From: Micromonospora haikouensis
GTDB lineage: Bacteria; Actinomycetota; Actinomycetes; Mycobacteriales; Micromonosporaceae
Reading direction: 5' to 3'
Assembly (NCBI RefSeq): GCF_900091595.1
Contig: NZ_FMCW01000014.1
Location: 62,001-126,000 of the forward strand
Length of the DNA: 64,000 nt
In this document: in pieces, positions 24,932 through 32,398 of the stretch
How positions within the stretch are numbered: the stretch's first letter is position 1
Layout of the letters: each line of letters begins with the position of its first letter
Notes under the pieces: model-generated
The model's database searches: none
What the model was told of the DNA's origin: nothing
What the model saw: only the letters and a program-made list of their open reading frames with translations
Translations under genes and position numbers: made by a program

Positions 24932-26290
24932 TCAGTCGGTGAGCAGGATGCCGGTGAGCAGGACCCCGCGCGCGAGGTTGAGCACGCTGTCGCAGCCGGG
25001 GAAGCCCACCCGGGCCAGGCCGCCCGAGCCGGTGCGGCCGAACAGGTAGGGCGCGAGGCTGTACGGGACGTCGGCGGTGACCGTCTCCCCCGTCTCCATC
25101 CGCACGAAGTCCATCGCCACCCGGTCGGCCGGCATGTACTCCTGGAGGATGTAGCCGCCCTCGTCGAGGGCGGCGCGCAGCCCCTCCTCCCACTGCTGCG
25201 GGTCGGTCTCGCGGCCCAGCAGCACGCCGATGCCGGCGGAGCCGTCGGCGGGCTTGGCGACCAGGTCGTGCTGATCGGCCAGCGCCCGGGGCAGCTCGGC
25301 GGCGGTGAGGGCGGTGGTGCGGGGGACGTACCGGCGCACGAGCGCCTGGTCGGCCTCGGGCAGGGTGTCGAGGTCCTCCCACAGCCAGGCGAAGTTGATC
25401 TTGTTGCCGAGCAGCCAGGCGGCGGAGCTGACGAACATCGGCAGGGTGCCGGCGGCGAGGGCACCGGCGACCGCGTCCAGGCCCGCACTGGCGTGCACCC
25501 GGTTGGGCACGAAGAGCCGGAACAGCGCGTCCACCGGGGCGCCGTCGACGACGAGCCGCTTGTCCTCGTCCAGGGTCGCCAGCTTGAGCTGGGCGATGAC
25601 CAGGTCGATGCCGAAGTGGCGGGCCCGGTCGGCCAGCGGGGACAGGATCCGGATGAAGTCGTCCGGCGTCTCCAGGCCCGGGTAGTCGGCGTCGAAGTCC
25701 AGCAGCAGCGCCACCCGGGCCCCGTCGGCCAGCCCCAGCTCGTCACGGATCGCCACGAACCGCTGGTCCAGCAGGGACGGGGCGGGCCGCACCGCCAGCC
25801 CGTCGAGGATGCCCCGCTCGGCGTAGAGCTTCGCGTACCGGTAGACGACCGTGTCGGCGTCGAAGCCGCCGCCGAGGCTGCTGTCGATGTTGTACTCGAC
25901 GAACTTCGGCACCCCGCCGGAGATCAGCACGTCCGGCCGGTACGCGGCCAGCAGCGCCTCCGACAGGACCTCGTCGGTGTCGAGCAGCTTCGTCTCCTCC
26001 GCCGGCACCCCGAGCAGCCGGGTCAGCTCCCCGGCGGTGCGGGCCCGCCGCTGGCACGACTCCAGGATGAGCTGGGCGAGCCGGTCGCACACCTCGTTCA
26101 GCTCGCGGAACGCGTCCGCCGGCATCACCGGGGGCCGGGCCAGCCGCCACGTCTGGTTGTACGTCGCGCAGCCGTAGAAGATCTCCTTCCACGCGCCCGC
26201 CCCGGCGGCCACCATCGCCGCGCGGGTCGACTCCGGCAGGTCGTTCCACGCCTGGTCCAGCGGCGGCCACGGGTAGTTCGGGTCGATCAT
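24932..26290 (-). CDS. ATP-grasp-type ligase, circularly permuted-like
   Basis: 452-aa protein. The C-terminal third has an ATP-grasp phosphate-binding pattern: HDLVAKPADGSAGIGVLLG (about 341-359, Lys346) followed by GYILQEYMPADRVAMDFV. The N-terminal part (GGVPKFVEYNIDSSLGGGFD) resembles the preATP-grasp region of glutathionylspermidine-synthase-like and CP-ATP-grasp proteins. Such enzymes form amide or ester bonds through acyl phosphates. Without an NRPS in the window, this is a good candidate for joining hydroxyphenylglycine to a second building block. Last gene of the operon; its ATG shares a base with the E1beta stop. Confidence 0.7.
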   Translation of the reverse strand: MIDPNYPWPPLDQAWNDLPESTRAAMVAAGAGAWKEIFYGCATYNQTWRLARPPVMPADAFRELNEVCDRLAQLILESCQRRARTAGELTRLLGVPAEETKLLDTDEVLSEALLAAYRPDVLISGGVPKFVEYNIDSSLGGGFDADTVVYRYAKLYAERGILDGLAVRPAPSLLDQRFVAIRDELGLADGARVALLLDFDADYPGLETPDDFIRILSPLADRARHFGIDLVIAQLKLATLDEDKRLVVDGAPVDALFRLFVPNRVHASAGLDAVAGALAAGTLPMFVSSAAWLLGNKINFAWLWEDLDTLPEADQALVRRYVPRTTALTAAELPRALADQHDLVAKPADGSAGIGVLLGRETDPQQWEEGLRAALDEGGYILQEYMPADRVAMDFVRMETGETVTADVPYSLAPYLFGRTGSGGLARVGFPGCDSVLNLARGVLLTGILLTD

Positions 26291-27261
26291 CACTCGTCCT
26301 TCATGGTGAGTTGGATGGCGGCGGTGAGCTGCTCGCGGCCGGGCTGCACGGCCCGGTCCAGCGCCGGGGCGAACGGCAGCACCGCGCCGTCGGGGCGGGT
26401 GACCCGCCGGGGCGGCGCGAGCAGCCGCACCCGTTCCACCACGGTCGCGATGATCTCCCCGGCGATCCCGCAGGACCGGTTGGAGTCGTCCACCACGACC
26501 AGCCGCCCGGTGCGGGCCACGGACGCGGTCAGCCCGTCCCAGTCGAACGGGTAGAGCGTGCGCGGGTCGAAGACCTCCACCGACACCTGGTCGGCCAGCT
26601 CCTCGGCCACGGCGAGCGCGTCGTGCACCAGGTGCCCGACGGCGACCACCGTCACGTCGTCGCCGGCCCGGTGCACCCGCCCCCGCCCGATCGGCACCGG
26701 GGCCAGGGCGGCGAAGTCCACGTCGGCGCGCACGTCCATCGCCCCGGCCGGCGCGAACACCACCACCGGGTCGACGTGCCGGATCGCCGAGACCAGCAGC
26801 CCGTACGCGTCGGCCGGGGTGGCCGGGACCACGGTGGTCACCCCGACGTGGGCGAACAGGCTGTACGGATGGTCGGAGTGCTGCCCCGCCCACCCCGTGC
26901 GCGAGCCGGAGCCCGGCACCAGGTAGGTGACCGGGACCTCGGCCTGCCCGCCCGTCATCAGCGGGAACTTGTGCGCGTGGTTGACGATCTGCTCGAAGAC
27001 CAGGAACAGCAGGGACGGGATCTGGAACTCCACCACCGGGCGCAACCCGGCCAGGGCCGCGCCGGTGGCGAAGCTGGTGAACGCCTGCTCCGACAGCGGG
27101 GTGTCCACCACCCGGTCCGGCCCGAACCGCTTCAGCAGCCCGGCGGTGACGTTCGAGGCGGCCACCCGGATGTCCTCGCCGAGCAGGAACACCGACTCGT
27201 CGCGGGCCATCTCGTCGGCCAGGGCCCGGGTGAGGGCCTTGCGGTACGACAGCCGTGGCAT
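26290..27261 (-). CDS. Cluster-encoded 2-oxoacid dehydrogenase E1 beta-type subunit
   Basis: 323-aa transketolase-fold subunit with LLGEDIRVAASNVTAGLLKR, DTPLSEQAFTSFATGAALAG, the GWAGQHSDHPYSLFAHV segment and CGIAGEIIATV. It is related to acetoin/pyruvate dehydrogenase E1beta. It is coupled by TGATG overlaps on both sides to E1alpha and the ATP-grasp gene. No E2 or E3 gene lies in the cluster; the housekeeping E2 at 1-987 belongs to another operon. It must either borrow a lipoyl partner or pass its acyl-thiamine adduct to another acceptor, such as an ACP. In pristinamycin, the homologous PglB/PglC pair works in phenylglycine supply. Confidence 0.86.
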   Translation of the reverse strand: MPRLSYRKALTRALADEMARDESVFLLGEDIRVAASNVTAGLLKRFGPDRVVDTPLSEQAFTSFATGAALAGLRPVVEFQIPSLLFLVFEQIVNHAHKFPLMTGGQAEVPVTYLVPGSGSRTGWAGQHSDHPYSLFAHVGVTTVVPATPADAYGLLVSAIRHVDPVVVFAPAGAMDVRADVDFAALAPVPIGRGRVHRAGDDVTVVAVGHLVHDALAVAEELADQVSVEVFDPRTLYPFDWDGLTASVARTGRLVVVDDSNRSCGIAGEIIATVVERVRLLAPPRRVTRPDGAVLPFAPALDRAVQPGREQLTAAIQLTMKDE

Positions 27262-28232
27262 CAGCCACCTCCCGTCCGGGCGACCAGCCCGCTGGCGTAC
27301 AGGTGCGCCAGCGCGCCGGCCGGGTCGGGCTCGGGGCTGGCCAGGGCGAACTCCAGGGCCGCGTCGAGGGTCGCCTCGACGTCGGCGTCGACGGCGGCCC
27401 GGTCCACCCCGGACAGCCGGGCGCCCTGGATCTCGACCGGGTCGCGGGACCGGCCGGCGGCCACCTCCTGCGGCGCGCGGTAGTCGAGGCGTACCGCGTG
27501 CTCGAAGGTGTGGTGGGCGTCGAACCGGTAGGTGCGGGCCTCGATCAGCTCCGGCCCGCCCCCGGCGCGCATCCGGGCGACGGCGGCGGCCGTGGCGTCG
27601 CGTACCGCCTCGGGGTCCTGGCCGTCGACGACGGCCGCCGGCATGCCGAACGCCTCGGCGCGGCCGGGGATCGTGCCGGCCACCGCGCCCTCGACGGGCA
27701 TGGTGGTGGCGTAGCCGTTGTTCTCGCAGACGAACAGCACCGGCACCCGCCACAGCGCGGCCAGGTTGAACGCCTCCAGCAGCATGCCCTCGTTGACCGC
27801 GCCGTCGCCGAAGAAGGTGGCCCCGACGAGGTCGTCGCCGCGCCGCCGACGCGCCCACACCGCTCCGGTGAGGATCGCGCCGGCGGCACCGACGATGGCG
27901 TTCGCGCCGAGCACCCCGACGGCGAGGTCGGCGGCGTGCATGGAGCCGCCGCGGCCCCGGTTGAGCCCGGTCTCGCGGCCCAGCAGCTCGGCGAGCATGC
28001 GGGCCGGGTCGGCCCCCTTGGCGAGCACGTGGCCGTGCCCGCGGTGGGTGCCGGTGACCAGGTCGTCGTCGCGCAGCGCCGCGCAGACCCCGGCGGCGAT
28101 CCCCTCCTGACCGAGGTACGGGTGGATGCCGCCGACGATCGCCCCGGCGCGGACCAGGTCGACGGCCCGCTCCTCGAACCGGCGGATCAGCCGCACCGTG
28201 CGGTACAGCCGGACGGGATCGTCGCGGGTCAC
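27261..28232 (-). CDS. Cluster-encoded 2-oxoacid dehydrogenase E1 alpha-type subunit
   Basis: 323-aa ThDP-binding subunit, acetoin-dehydrogenase-like. It shows GGIHPYLGQEGIAAGVCAAL, THRGHGHVLAKGADP, GRGGSMHAADLAVG, the ThDP/Mg motif GDGAVNEG (to CENNGYATTMP), and YRFDAHHTFEHAVRLDYR. It forms the E1 with the next gene. The GTG start overlaps the DUF3050 stop (GTGA) and uses AAGGAGG in the end of that gene. The predicted reaction is decarboxylation of a 2-oxoacid to an enzyme-bound acyl or hydroxyalkyl. 4-Hydroxyphenylglyoxylate, 4-hydroxyphenylpyruvate and pyruvate are all possible. Confidence 0.87.
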   Translation of the reverse strand: MTRDDPVRLYRTVRLIRRFEERAVDLVRAGAIVGGIHPYLGQEGIAAGVCAALRDDDLVTGTHRGHGHVLAKGADPARMLAELLGRETGLNRGRGGSMHAADLAVGVLGANAIVGAAGAILTGAVWARRRRGDDLVGATFFGDGAVNEGMLLEAFNLAALWRVPVLFVCENNGYATTMPVEGAVAGTIPGRAEAFGMPAAVVDGQDPEAVRDATAAAVARMRAGGGPELIEARTYRFDAHHTFEHAVRLDYRAPQEVAAGRSRDPVEIQGARLSGVDRAAVDADVEATLDAALEFALASPEPDPAGALAHLYASGLVARTGGG

Positions 28233-29026
28233 GCCGGGCGACCCTCCTTGATCGCGGCGAGGATGTCGTCCCAGAGCTGCGCGCGGGCGGTGAGCGCCAG
28301 GTTGACCGTGTCGGCGCACTCCTGCCACTTGGTGTCGTCGTCGCCGCACAGGTCGGCGAGCATCTGCATGGCCATCGGGGTGTGCTGCTCCCCGTCGACC
28401 TCGATGTGCCGCTCCAGGTAGTCGACGAACGTGTGCAGCTTCTGGCTGCGCTCGTTGACGGCGACGACCTGGGTGAACATGTCGGGGATCAGGTCCTCGC
28501 GGCCGAACGCGAACGCCGCCGCCTGGCAGTGCACCGGCGTCGACTCGATGATCTTCCAGGTGGTGGCGGCGAACGCCGCCGACGGGCCGGGCACGCCGGC
28601 CTTCACCAGCGCCTCGGTCACCGGCGTGCCGGCGCGCAGCAGGTCGACCAGCGCGTCCACGGCGCCGGTGTCGGCCCCCGCCTCGGCCATGCCCCGCACG
28701 TACAGCTCGAAGTGGCTGATGTAGCCCTCGCCGAGCTCGTCGCTCTCCTCGACCATCACAATGTCGTTGATCAGCCGCCGGCTGCCGGTCGGGCCGGTGG
28801 GGATCCACGGCACGTCCACGCAGGTGAGCTGCCGCTGCAGCGACTTCAGCAGGGACATGAAGTCCCAGACCGCGAAGACGTGGTGCTCCATGAAGGTCAC
28901 CAGCGCCTCGTGGGTGTCCAGGTTGGCGTAGAGGGGGTGCTTGACCACCACGTCGCGGCGGTCGGTCACCGCCTGCTCCAACCGCTCGATGCCCGGGTGC
29001 GTCTTACCCCAGTCGTACCGTGACAT
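28229..29026 (-). CDS. DUF3050 protein, probable heme-oxygenase-like di-iron enzyme
   Basis: 265-aa all-helical protein. The central THEALVTFMEHHVFAVWDFM, MVEESDELGEGYISHFELYV and WKIIESTPVHCQAAAFAFGRE segments match DUF3050, a family that I place near the heme-oxygenase-like di-iron oxidases and oxygenases (HDOs) by helix pattern and the spaced Glu/His residues. Known HDOs do N-oxygenation, C-C cleavage and oxidative decarboxylation; DUF3050 members are largely uncharacterised to my knowledge. Good GGGAGG site. It lies 2 bp from the PhyH gene and overlaps E1alpha. Metal binding is inferred, not shown. Confidence 0.7.
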   Translation of the reverse strand: MSRYDWGKTHPGIERLEQAVTDRRDVVVKHPLYANLDTHEALVTFMEHHVFAVWDFMSLLKSLQRQLTCVDVPWIPTGPTGSRRLINDIVMVEESDELGEGYISHFELYVRGMAEAGADTGAVDALVDLLRAGTPVTEALVKAGVPGPSAAFAATTWKIIESTPVHCQAAAFAFGREDLIPDMFTQVVAVNERSQKLHTFVDYLERHIEVDGEQHTPMAMQMLADLCGDDDTKWQECADTVNLALTARAQLWDDILAAIKEGRPA

Positions 29027-29028
29027 TG

Positions 29029-29958
29029 TCAGCCTCCCTGCTGGGCGCGGTCGCGCCAGATGACCGGGCAGAAGTCGGGGTCCGCGTAGTCCGGCCGCCC
29101 GTCGTGGGTGCGGCGGACCAGCACGTCGTGGTTGTACGCGGCGAGGGTGCCGTCGGAGAGCGGGAACTCCCGGTAGGCGTTCGCGCCGTCCTGCAGGTGC
29201 AGCGAGATCGCCCGGCGCGGGCGACCGCTGACGTTCGCGCCGCTGCCGTGGTAGGTGCGGCAGTGGTGGAAACTCACGTGTCCCTTGGGGATCACCATGG
29301 GGATCTTGCGGATCTGGGCGCCGTTGTGCGCGGCGTTGCGGGCCAGCATCTCCTCGAGCTGGTCGCGGTCGCGCTCGGCGAAGTGCCGCACGACGGTGTC
29401 GTCGGCGCCGATCTCCTTCCACCGGTGCGACCCGTCGACCATGGTGATCGTGCCCATCTCCTCGCCACAGTCGTGGAACGGGATGAACGCGGTGAGCATG
29501 TCCTCCGACGACGAGGACGACCAGTAGTGCTTGTCGAAGTGCCAGGGCACGATGTTCGACGGCTCGCCGTCGATCGGCGGCTTGTAGATCAGCGTGGACT
29601 GGAACACCCGGATCTCGGCGGCCCGCGCGAGCCGGGCGGCGACCGCCCCGAGCAGCGGCTTGCGCAGGATCGCGGCGATCCCGTCGTGCTCGTAGTGGAC
29701 GTAGTCGTTGTGCCGCTGCACCGGGCCCTTCGACGGGTCCCAGTAGGCGAGCTTCGGCGGGCGCACCGGCAGGGTGCGGTCCCGCTCGCCGTCGTAGTAG
29801 CGGTCGGTGGCCGCCACGAGGGCGTCCACCTCCTCGTCGGTGAACAGCTTCTTCGACAGGTACCAGCCGTGCTCGGCGTAGTGCCGCACGTCCTCGTCGG
29901 ACGGCAGCAGCGCCTCCTCCTGCGCGGTCAGCGCCGGGTGGATCTGTGTGGTGGTCAT
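29029..29958 (-). CDS. Phytanoyl-CoA dioxygenase (PhyH)-family Fe(II)/2-oxoglutarate oxygenase
   Basis: 309-aa non-heme iron oxygenase. The facial triad is visible: His140 and Asp142 in PWHFDKHYW, His237 in TYHGSGANVSGRPRRAISLH with an Arg (248/249) for 2-oxoglutarate. Expected chemistry is hydroxylation, or possibly desaturation or another oxidation, of a small or carrier-bound substrate. It sits between hmaS (ATGA overlap) and the DUF3050 gene (2-bp gap), so the three iron enzymes are made together. Beta-hydroxylation of an amino acid or a late tailoring step would both fit. Confidence 0.85.
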   Translation of the reverse strand: MTTTQIHPALTAQEEALLPSDEDVRHYAEHGWYLSKKLFTDEEVDALVAATDRYYDGERDRTLPVRPPKLAYWDPSKGPVQRHNDYVHYEHDGIAAILRKPLLGAVAARLARAAEIRVFQSTLIYKPPIDGEPSNIVPWHFDKHYWSSSSSEDMLTAFIPFHDCGEEMGTITMVDGSHRWKEIGADDTVVRHFAERDRDQLEEMLARNAAHNGAQIRKIPMVIPKGHVSFHHCRTYHGSGANVSGRPRRAISLHLQDGANAYREFPLSDGTLAAYNHDVLVRRTHDGRPDYADPDFCPVIWRDRAQQGG

Positions 29959-31070
29959 GCCCCAACCCCTTGTGCCGTGCCGGCCGCGACGGCGGGGGTC
30001 GCCCCCGCCGCGGCCAGCTCCCGTTCCTTGGCCTCGTAGAGGGCCTTGATGTTGCCGCTGCCGAAGGTCAGCGCCCCGCGTCGCTCGATGAGTTCGAGGA
30101 AGAGGGTGCGCCGCACGTGCATCGACTCGGTGAAGATCTGCAACAGCTGGCCGCCGTGGTCGCGGTCGACCAGGATGCTCAGCTCGCGCAGCCGGTCCAG
30201 CGACGCGTCGACCGGGCCGACCCGCCGTTCCAGGTCGTCGTAGTAGGCCCCGGGGGTGCCGGCGAACCGGACGCCCCGGGAACGCAGCGCGCCGACGGCG
30301 GTGACGATGTCGTCGGTGCGCAGCCCCAGGTGCTGCACGCCGGCCCCGGCGTGCTCGGTGAGGAACGCGTCGATCTGCCCCGGCCGGTGGCTGCGGTCCG
30401 GCTCCAGCAGCACCAGGGTGACCCGCCCGGACGGGCTCTGCACCACGGTGGAGTTCATCGCCTGCCCGGCGACCTCGACGTGCTCGGTGAAGATCTGCGC
30501 GAAGCCGAAGACCCGCTCGTAGTGGGCGACGGTCGCGTCGAGCTGCCCCGGCGGCACGCAGATCGCCAGGTGGTCGATCTCGGCGAGCAGGCCGTCGTCG
30601 CCGGCCAGCCCGGTGGGCTCGGTGGTCTCGAACGCGCCGGGCAGGAACTCGCCCCGGTCGCCCCGGCGCTCCACCAGCCGGTGCAGCACGTCGCCGAAGC
30701 CGGCCACCTCGGCGGTGACGACCTCGGCGTCCGCGCCGGTGAAGGTGGCCGGCGGCGTCACCGGCGTCGCCCCCCGGCCCACCAGCTCCGCGTACGCCCC
30801 GGCGGCGTCGTCGACCTCCAGCGCCACCACGGCGATGCCGTCGCCGTGCCGCTGCACGTACGTCGACGCCCGGTGCCCGGCGGTCAGCCCGGAGGTGAGC
30901 ACCATCCGGATGTCGGCCTGGCGCAGCAGCAGCGACCGCTGCCCCGCCAGCCCGGTCTCGGGGCCGCCCTGCCCGGCCAGGCGGAACCCGACGGCGGTGC
31001 CGAAGTAGAAGGCGGCCTGCCGGGCGTCCCCCACGAAGAGTTCGATGTGATCTATAGAACGGATGTCCAT
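29955..31070 (-). CDS. hmaS: 4-hydroxymandelate synthase (HmaS-type)
   Basis: 371-aa dioxygenase of the HPPD/HmaS family that turns 4-hydroxyphenylpyruvate into 4-hydroxymandelate. Iron ligands are His167 (IDHLAICV), His247 (GVQHLGLR) and Glu326 (FLELIER). Two points favour HmaS over HPPD. The segment after SPSGRVTLVL reads LEP rather than the NEP of HPPD. The C-terminal helix reads GSGNIKALYEA, with Ile341 where HPPD has Phe, a swap known to steer the enzyme towards mandelate. With hmo and hpgT in the same locus, the complete hydroxyphenylglycine route is present. There are 59 bp to the ketosynthase gene upstream; otherwise it is overlapped with its neighbours. Confidence 0.87.
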   Translation of the reverse strand: MDIRSIDHIELFVGDARQAAFYFGTAVGFRLAGQGGPETGLAGQRSLLLRQADIRMVLTSGLTAGHRASTYVQRHGDGIAVVALEVDDAAGAYAELVGRGATPVTPPATFTGADAEVVTAEVAGFGDVLHRLVERRGDRGEFLPGAFETTEPTGLAGDDGLLAEIDHLAICVPPGQLDATVAHYERVFGFAQIFTEHVEVAGQAMNSTVVQSPSGRVTLVLLEPDRSHRPGQIDAFLTEHAGAGVQHLGLRTDDIVTAVGALRSRGVRFAGTPGAYYDDLERRVGPVDASLDRLRELSILVDRDHGGQLLQIFTESMHVRRTLFLELIERRGALTFGSGNIKALYEAKERELAAAGATPAVAAGTAQGVGA

Positions 31071-31129
31071 TTACCAGCCCTTCCCCATGTCCCCCCGTGA
31101 CTGCCGTCCGGGCTCCCCCGCCCGGGGTG

Positions 31130-32398
31130 TTACGCGAGATCACCTCCCGGCGCGGCGGCGCGCGCACCCGCACCGGCGGTGCGCCGCAGCAGCAGGCTCA
31201 CGTTCTGCCCCCCGAAGCCGAACGAGTTGGTCAGCGCGTGTTCCACGTCGGCCCGCCTGGCCTCTTTGCGGATGTGGTCCGCCGGGCAGGCCGGGTCCGG
31301 GTCGTCGAGGTTCCAGGTCGGTGGCAGCAGCCCCCGGCCCAGCGCCAGCGCGGTGGCGGCGGCCTCCAGCACCCCGGACGCGCCGAGCAGGTGCCCGGTG
31401 AGCGCCTTGGTGGAGCTGACCGGCACCCGGCCCTCGCCGAACACGTCGGTCAGGGCGGTGATCTCGGCGATGTCGCCGAGCTTGGTGCCGGTGCCGTGGG
31501 CGTTGACGTAGCCGACGTCGCCGGCCGTCACCGCGCCGCCGGCCAGGGCCTGGCGCATGCACTCGGCCGCTCCCGCCCCGTCGGGCCGGGGCGCGGTGGG
31601 GTGGTGGGCGTCGGTGTTCGCCCCGTACCCGGCGACCTCGGCGTAGCCGGCCACGCCCCGGGCGGCGGCGTGCTCGGCGCGTTCCAGCACCAGCAGCGCC
31701 GCGCCCTCGGCGAGGACGAAGCCGTTGCGGCGGGCGTCGAACGGCCGGCTCGCCTCGGCCGGGTCGGCCCAGCCCCGGGCGAGGGCCCGGGCGTTGCCGA
31801 AGGTGTCGGCGAAGGTGGGGAACAGGGGGGCCTCGCTGGCCCCGCAGACCACCACGTCGGCCTCCCCGGCGCGGATCAGCCGGACCGCGTCGGCGACGGC
31901 CTGCGCGCCGGAGGCGCACGCCGTGCCGACCGACGAGCTGTAGCCGCGGATGCCGTGGGCGATGGCGATCCGCGCCGCCGGCATGTTCGGCAGGATCCCG
32001 GTGAGCAGGTACGGGCTGACCGCCGCCCGGCCCCGCTCGGCCCGTGCCAGCACCTGCCGCTCCAGGGTGGCCATCCCGCCGACGCCGCCGACGATCACGC
32101 CGATCCGGGCGGGGTCGACGTCGCGGCCCACCTCGATGCCGGCGTCGGCGAGCGCATCGGCGGCGGCGAGCAGGGCGAGCACGACGATCCGGTCCAGCAC
32201 CCGGGTCTCCGGGCCGGACGCGACCGTACGCGGGTCGATGTCCGGCAGCAGCCCGGCGGCCTCCAGCGACCCGTGGGCCGGGTGGTCCTGCGGCGGGCGG
32301 ACCAGCCCGGACCGGCCGGCGAGCAGGGCGTCGAGGGTCTCCCCCGCCCCCCGCCCGGCCGGGGTCAGCAGGCCCATCCCGGTGATGAGGGCGGTCAC
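31130..32398 (-). CDS. Ketosynthase of set A, canonical FabF-like
   Basis: 422-aa condensing enzyme with a complete active site: Cys161 in GTACASGAQAV, His301 in NAHGTGTKLGD, Lys331 and His336 in STKALTGHLLGAS. It should perform decarboxylative Claisen condensation on ACP-bound chains. The GTG start overlaps the AMP-ligase stop (GTGA). The sequence is FabF/aryl-polyene-like rather than actinorhodin KSalpha-like. It is presumably the working condensing partner of the shorter set-A proteins at 34.0-35.7 kb. Confidence 0.88.
   Translation of the reverse strand: MTALITGMGLLTPAGRGAGETLDALLAGRSGLVRPPQDHPAHGSLEAAGLLPDIDPRTVASGPETRVLDRIVVLALLAAADALADAGIEVGRDVDPARIGVIVGGVGGMATLERQVLARAERGRAAVSPYLLTGILPNMPAARIAIAHGIRGYSSSVGTACASGAQAVADAVRLIRAGEADVVVCGASEAPLFPTFADTFGNARALARGWADPAEASRPFDARRNGFVLAEGAALLVLERAEHAAARGVAGYAEVAGYGANTDAHHPTAPRPDGAGAAECMRQALAGGAVTAGDVGYVNAHGTGTKLGDIAEITALTDVFGEGRVPVSSTKALTGHLLGASGVLEAAATALALGRGLLPPTWNLDDPDPACPADHIRKEARRADVEHALTNSFGFGGQNVSLLLRRTAGAGARAAAPGGDLA

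Noticed and set aside
29955..31070. Ordinary 4-hydroxyphenylpyruvate dioxygenase (tyrosine breakdown)
   Set aside because: Residues typical of HmaS, such as Ile341 in GSGNIKALYEA, and the presence of hmo and hpgT in the same locus speak for hydroxymandelate synthase.
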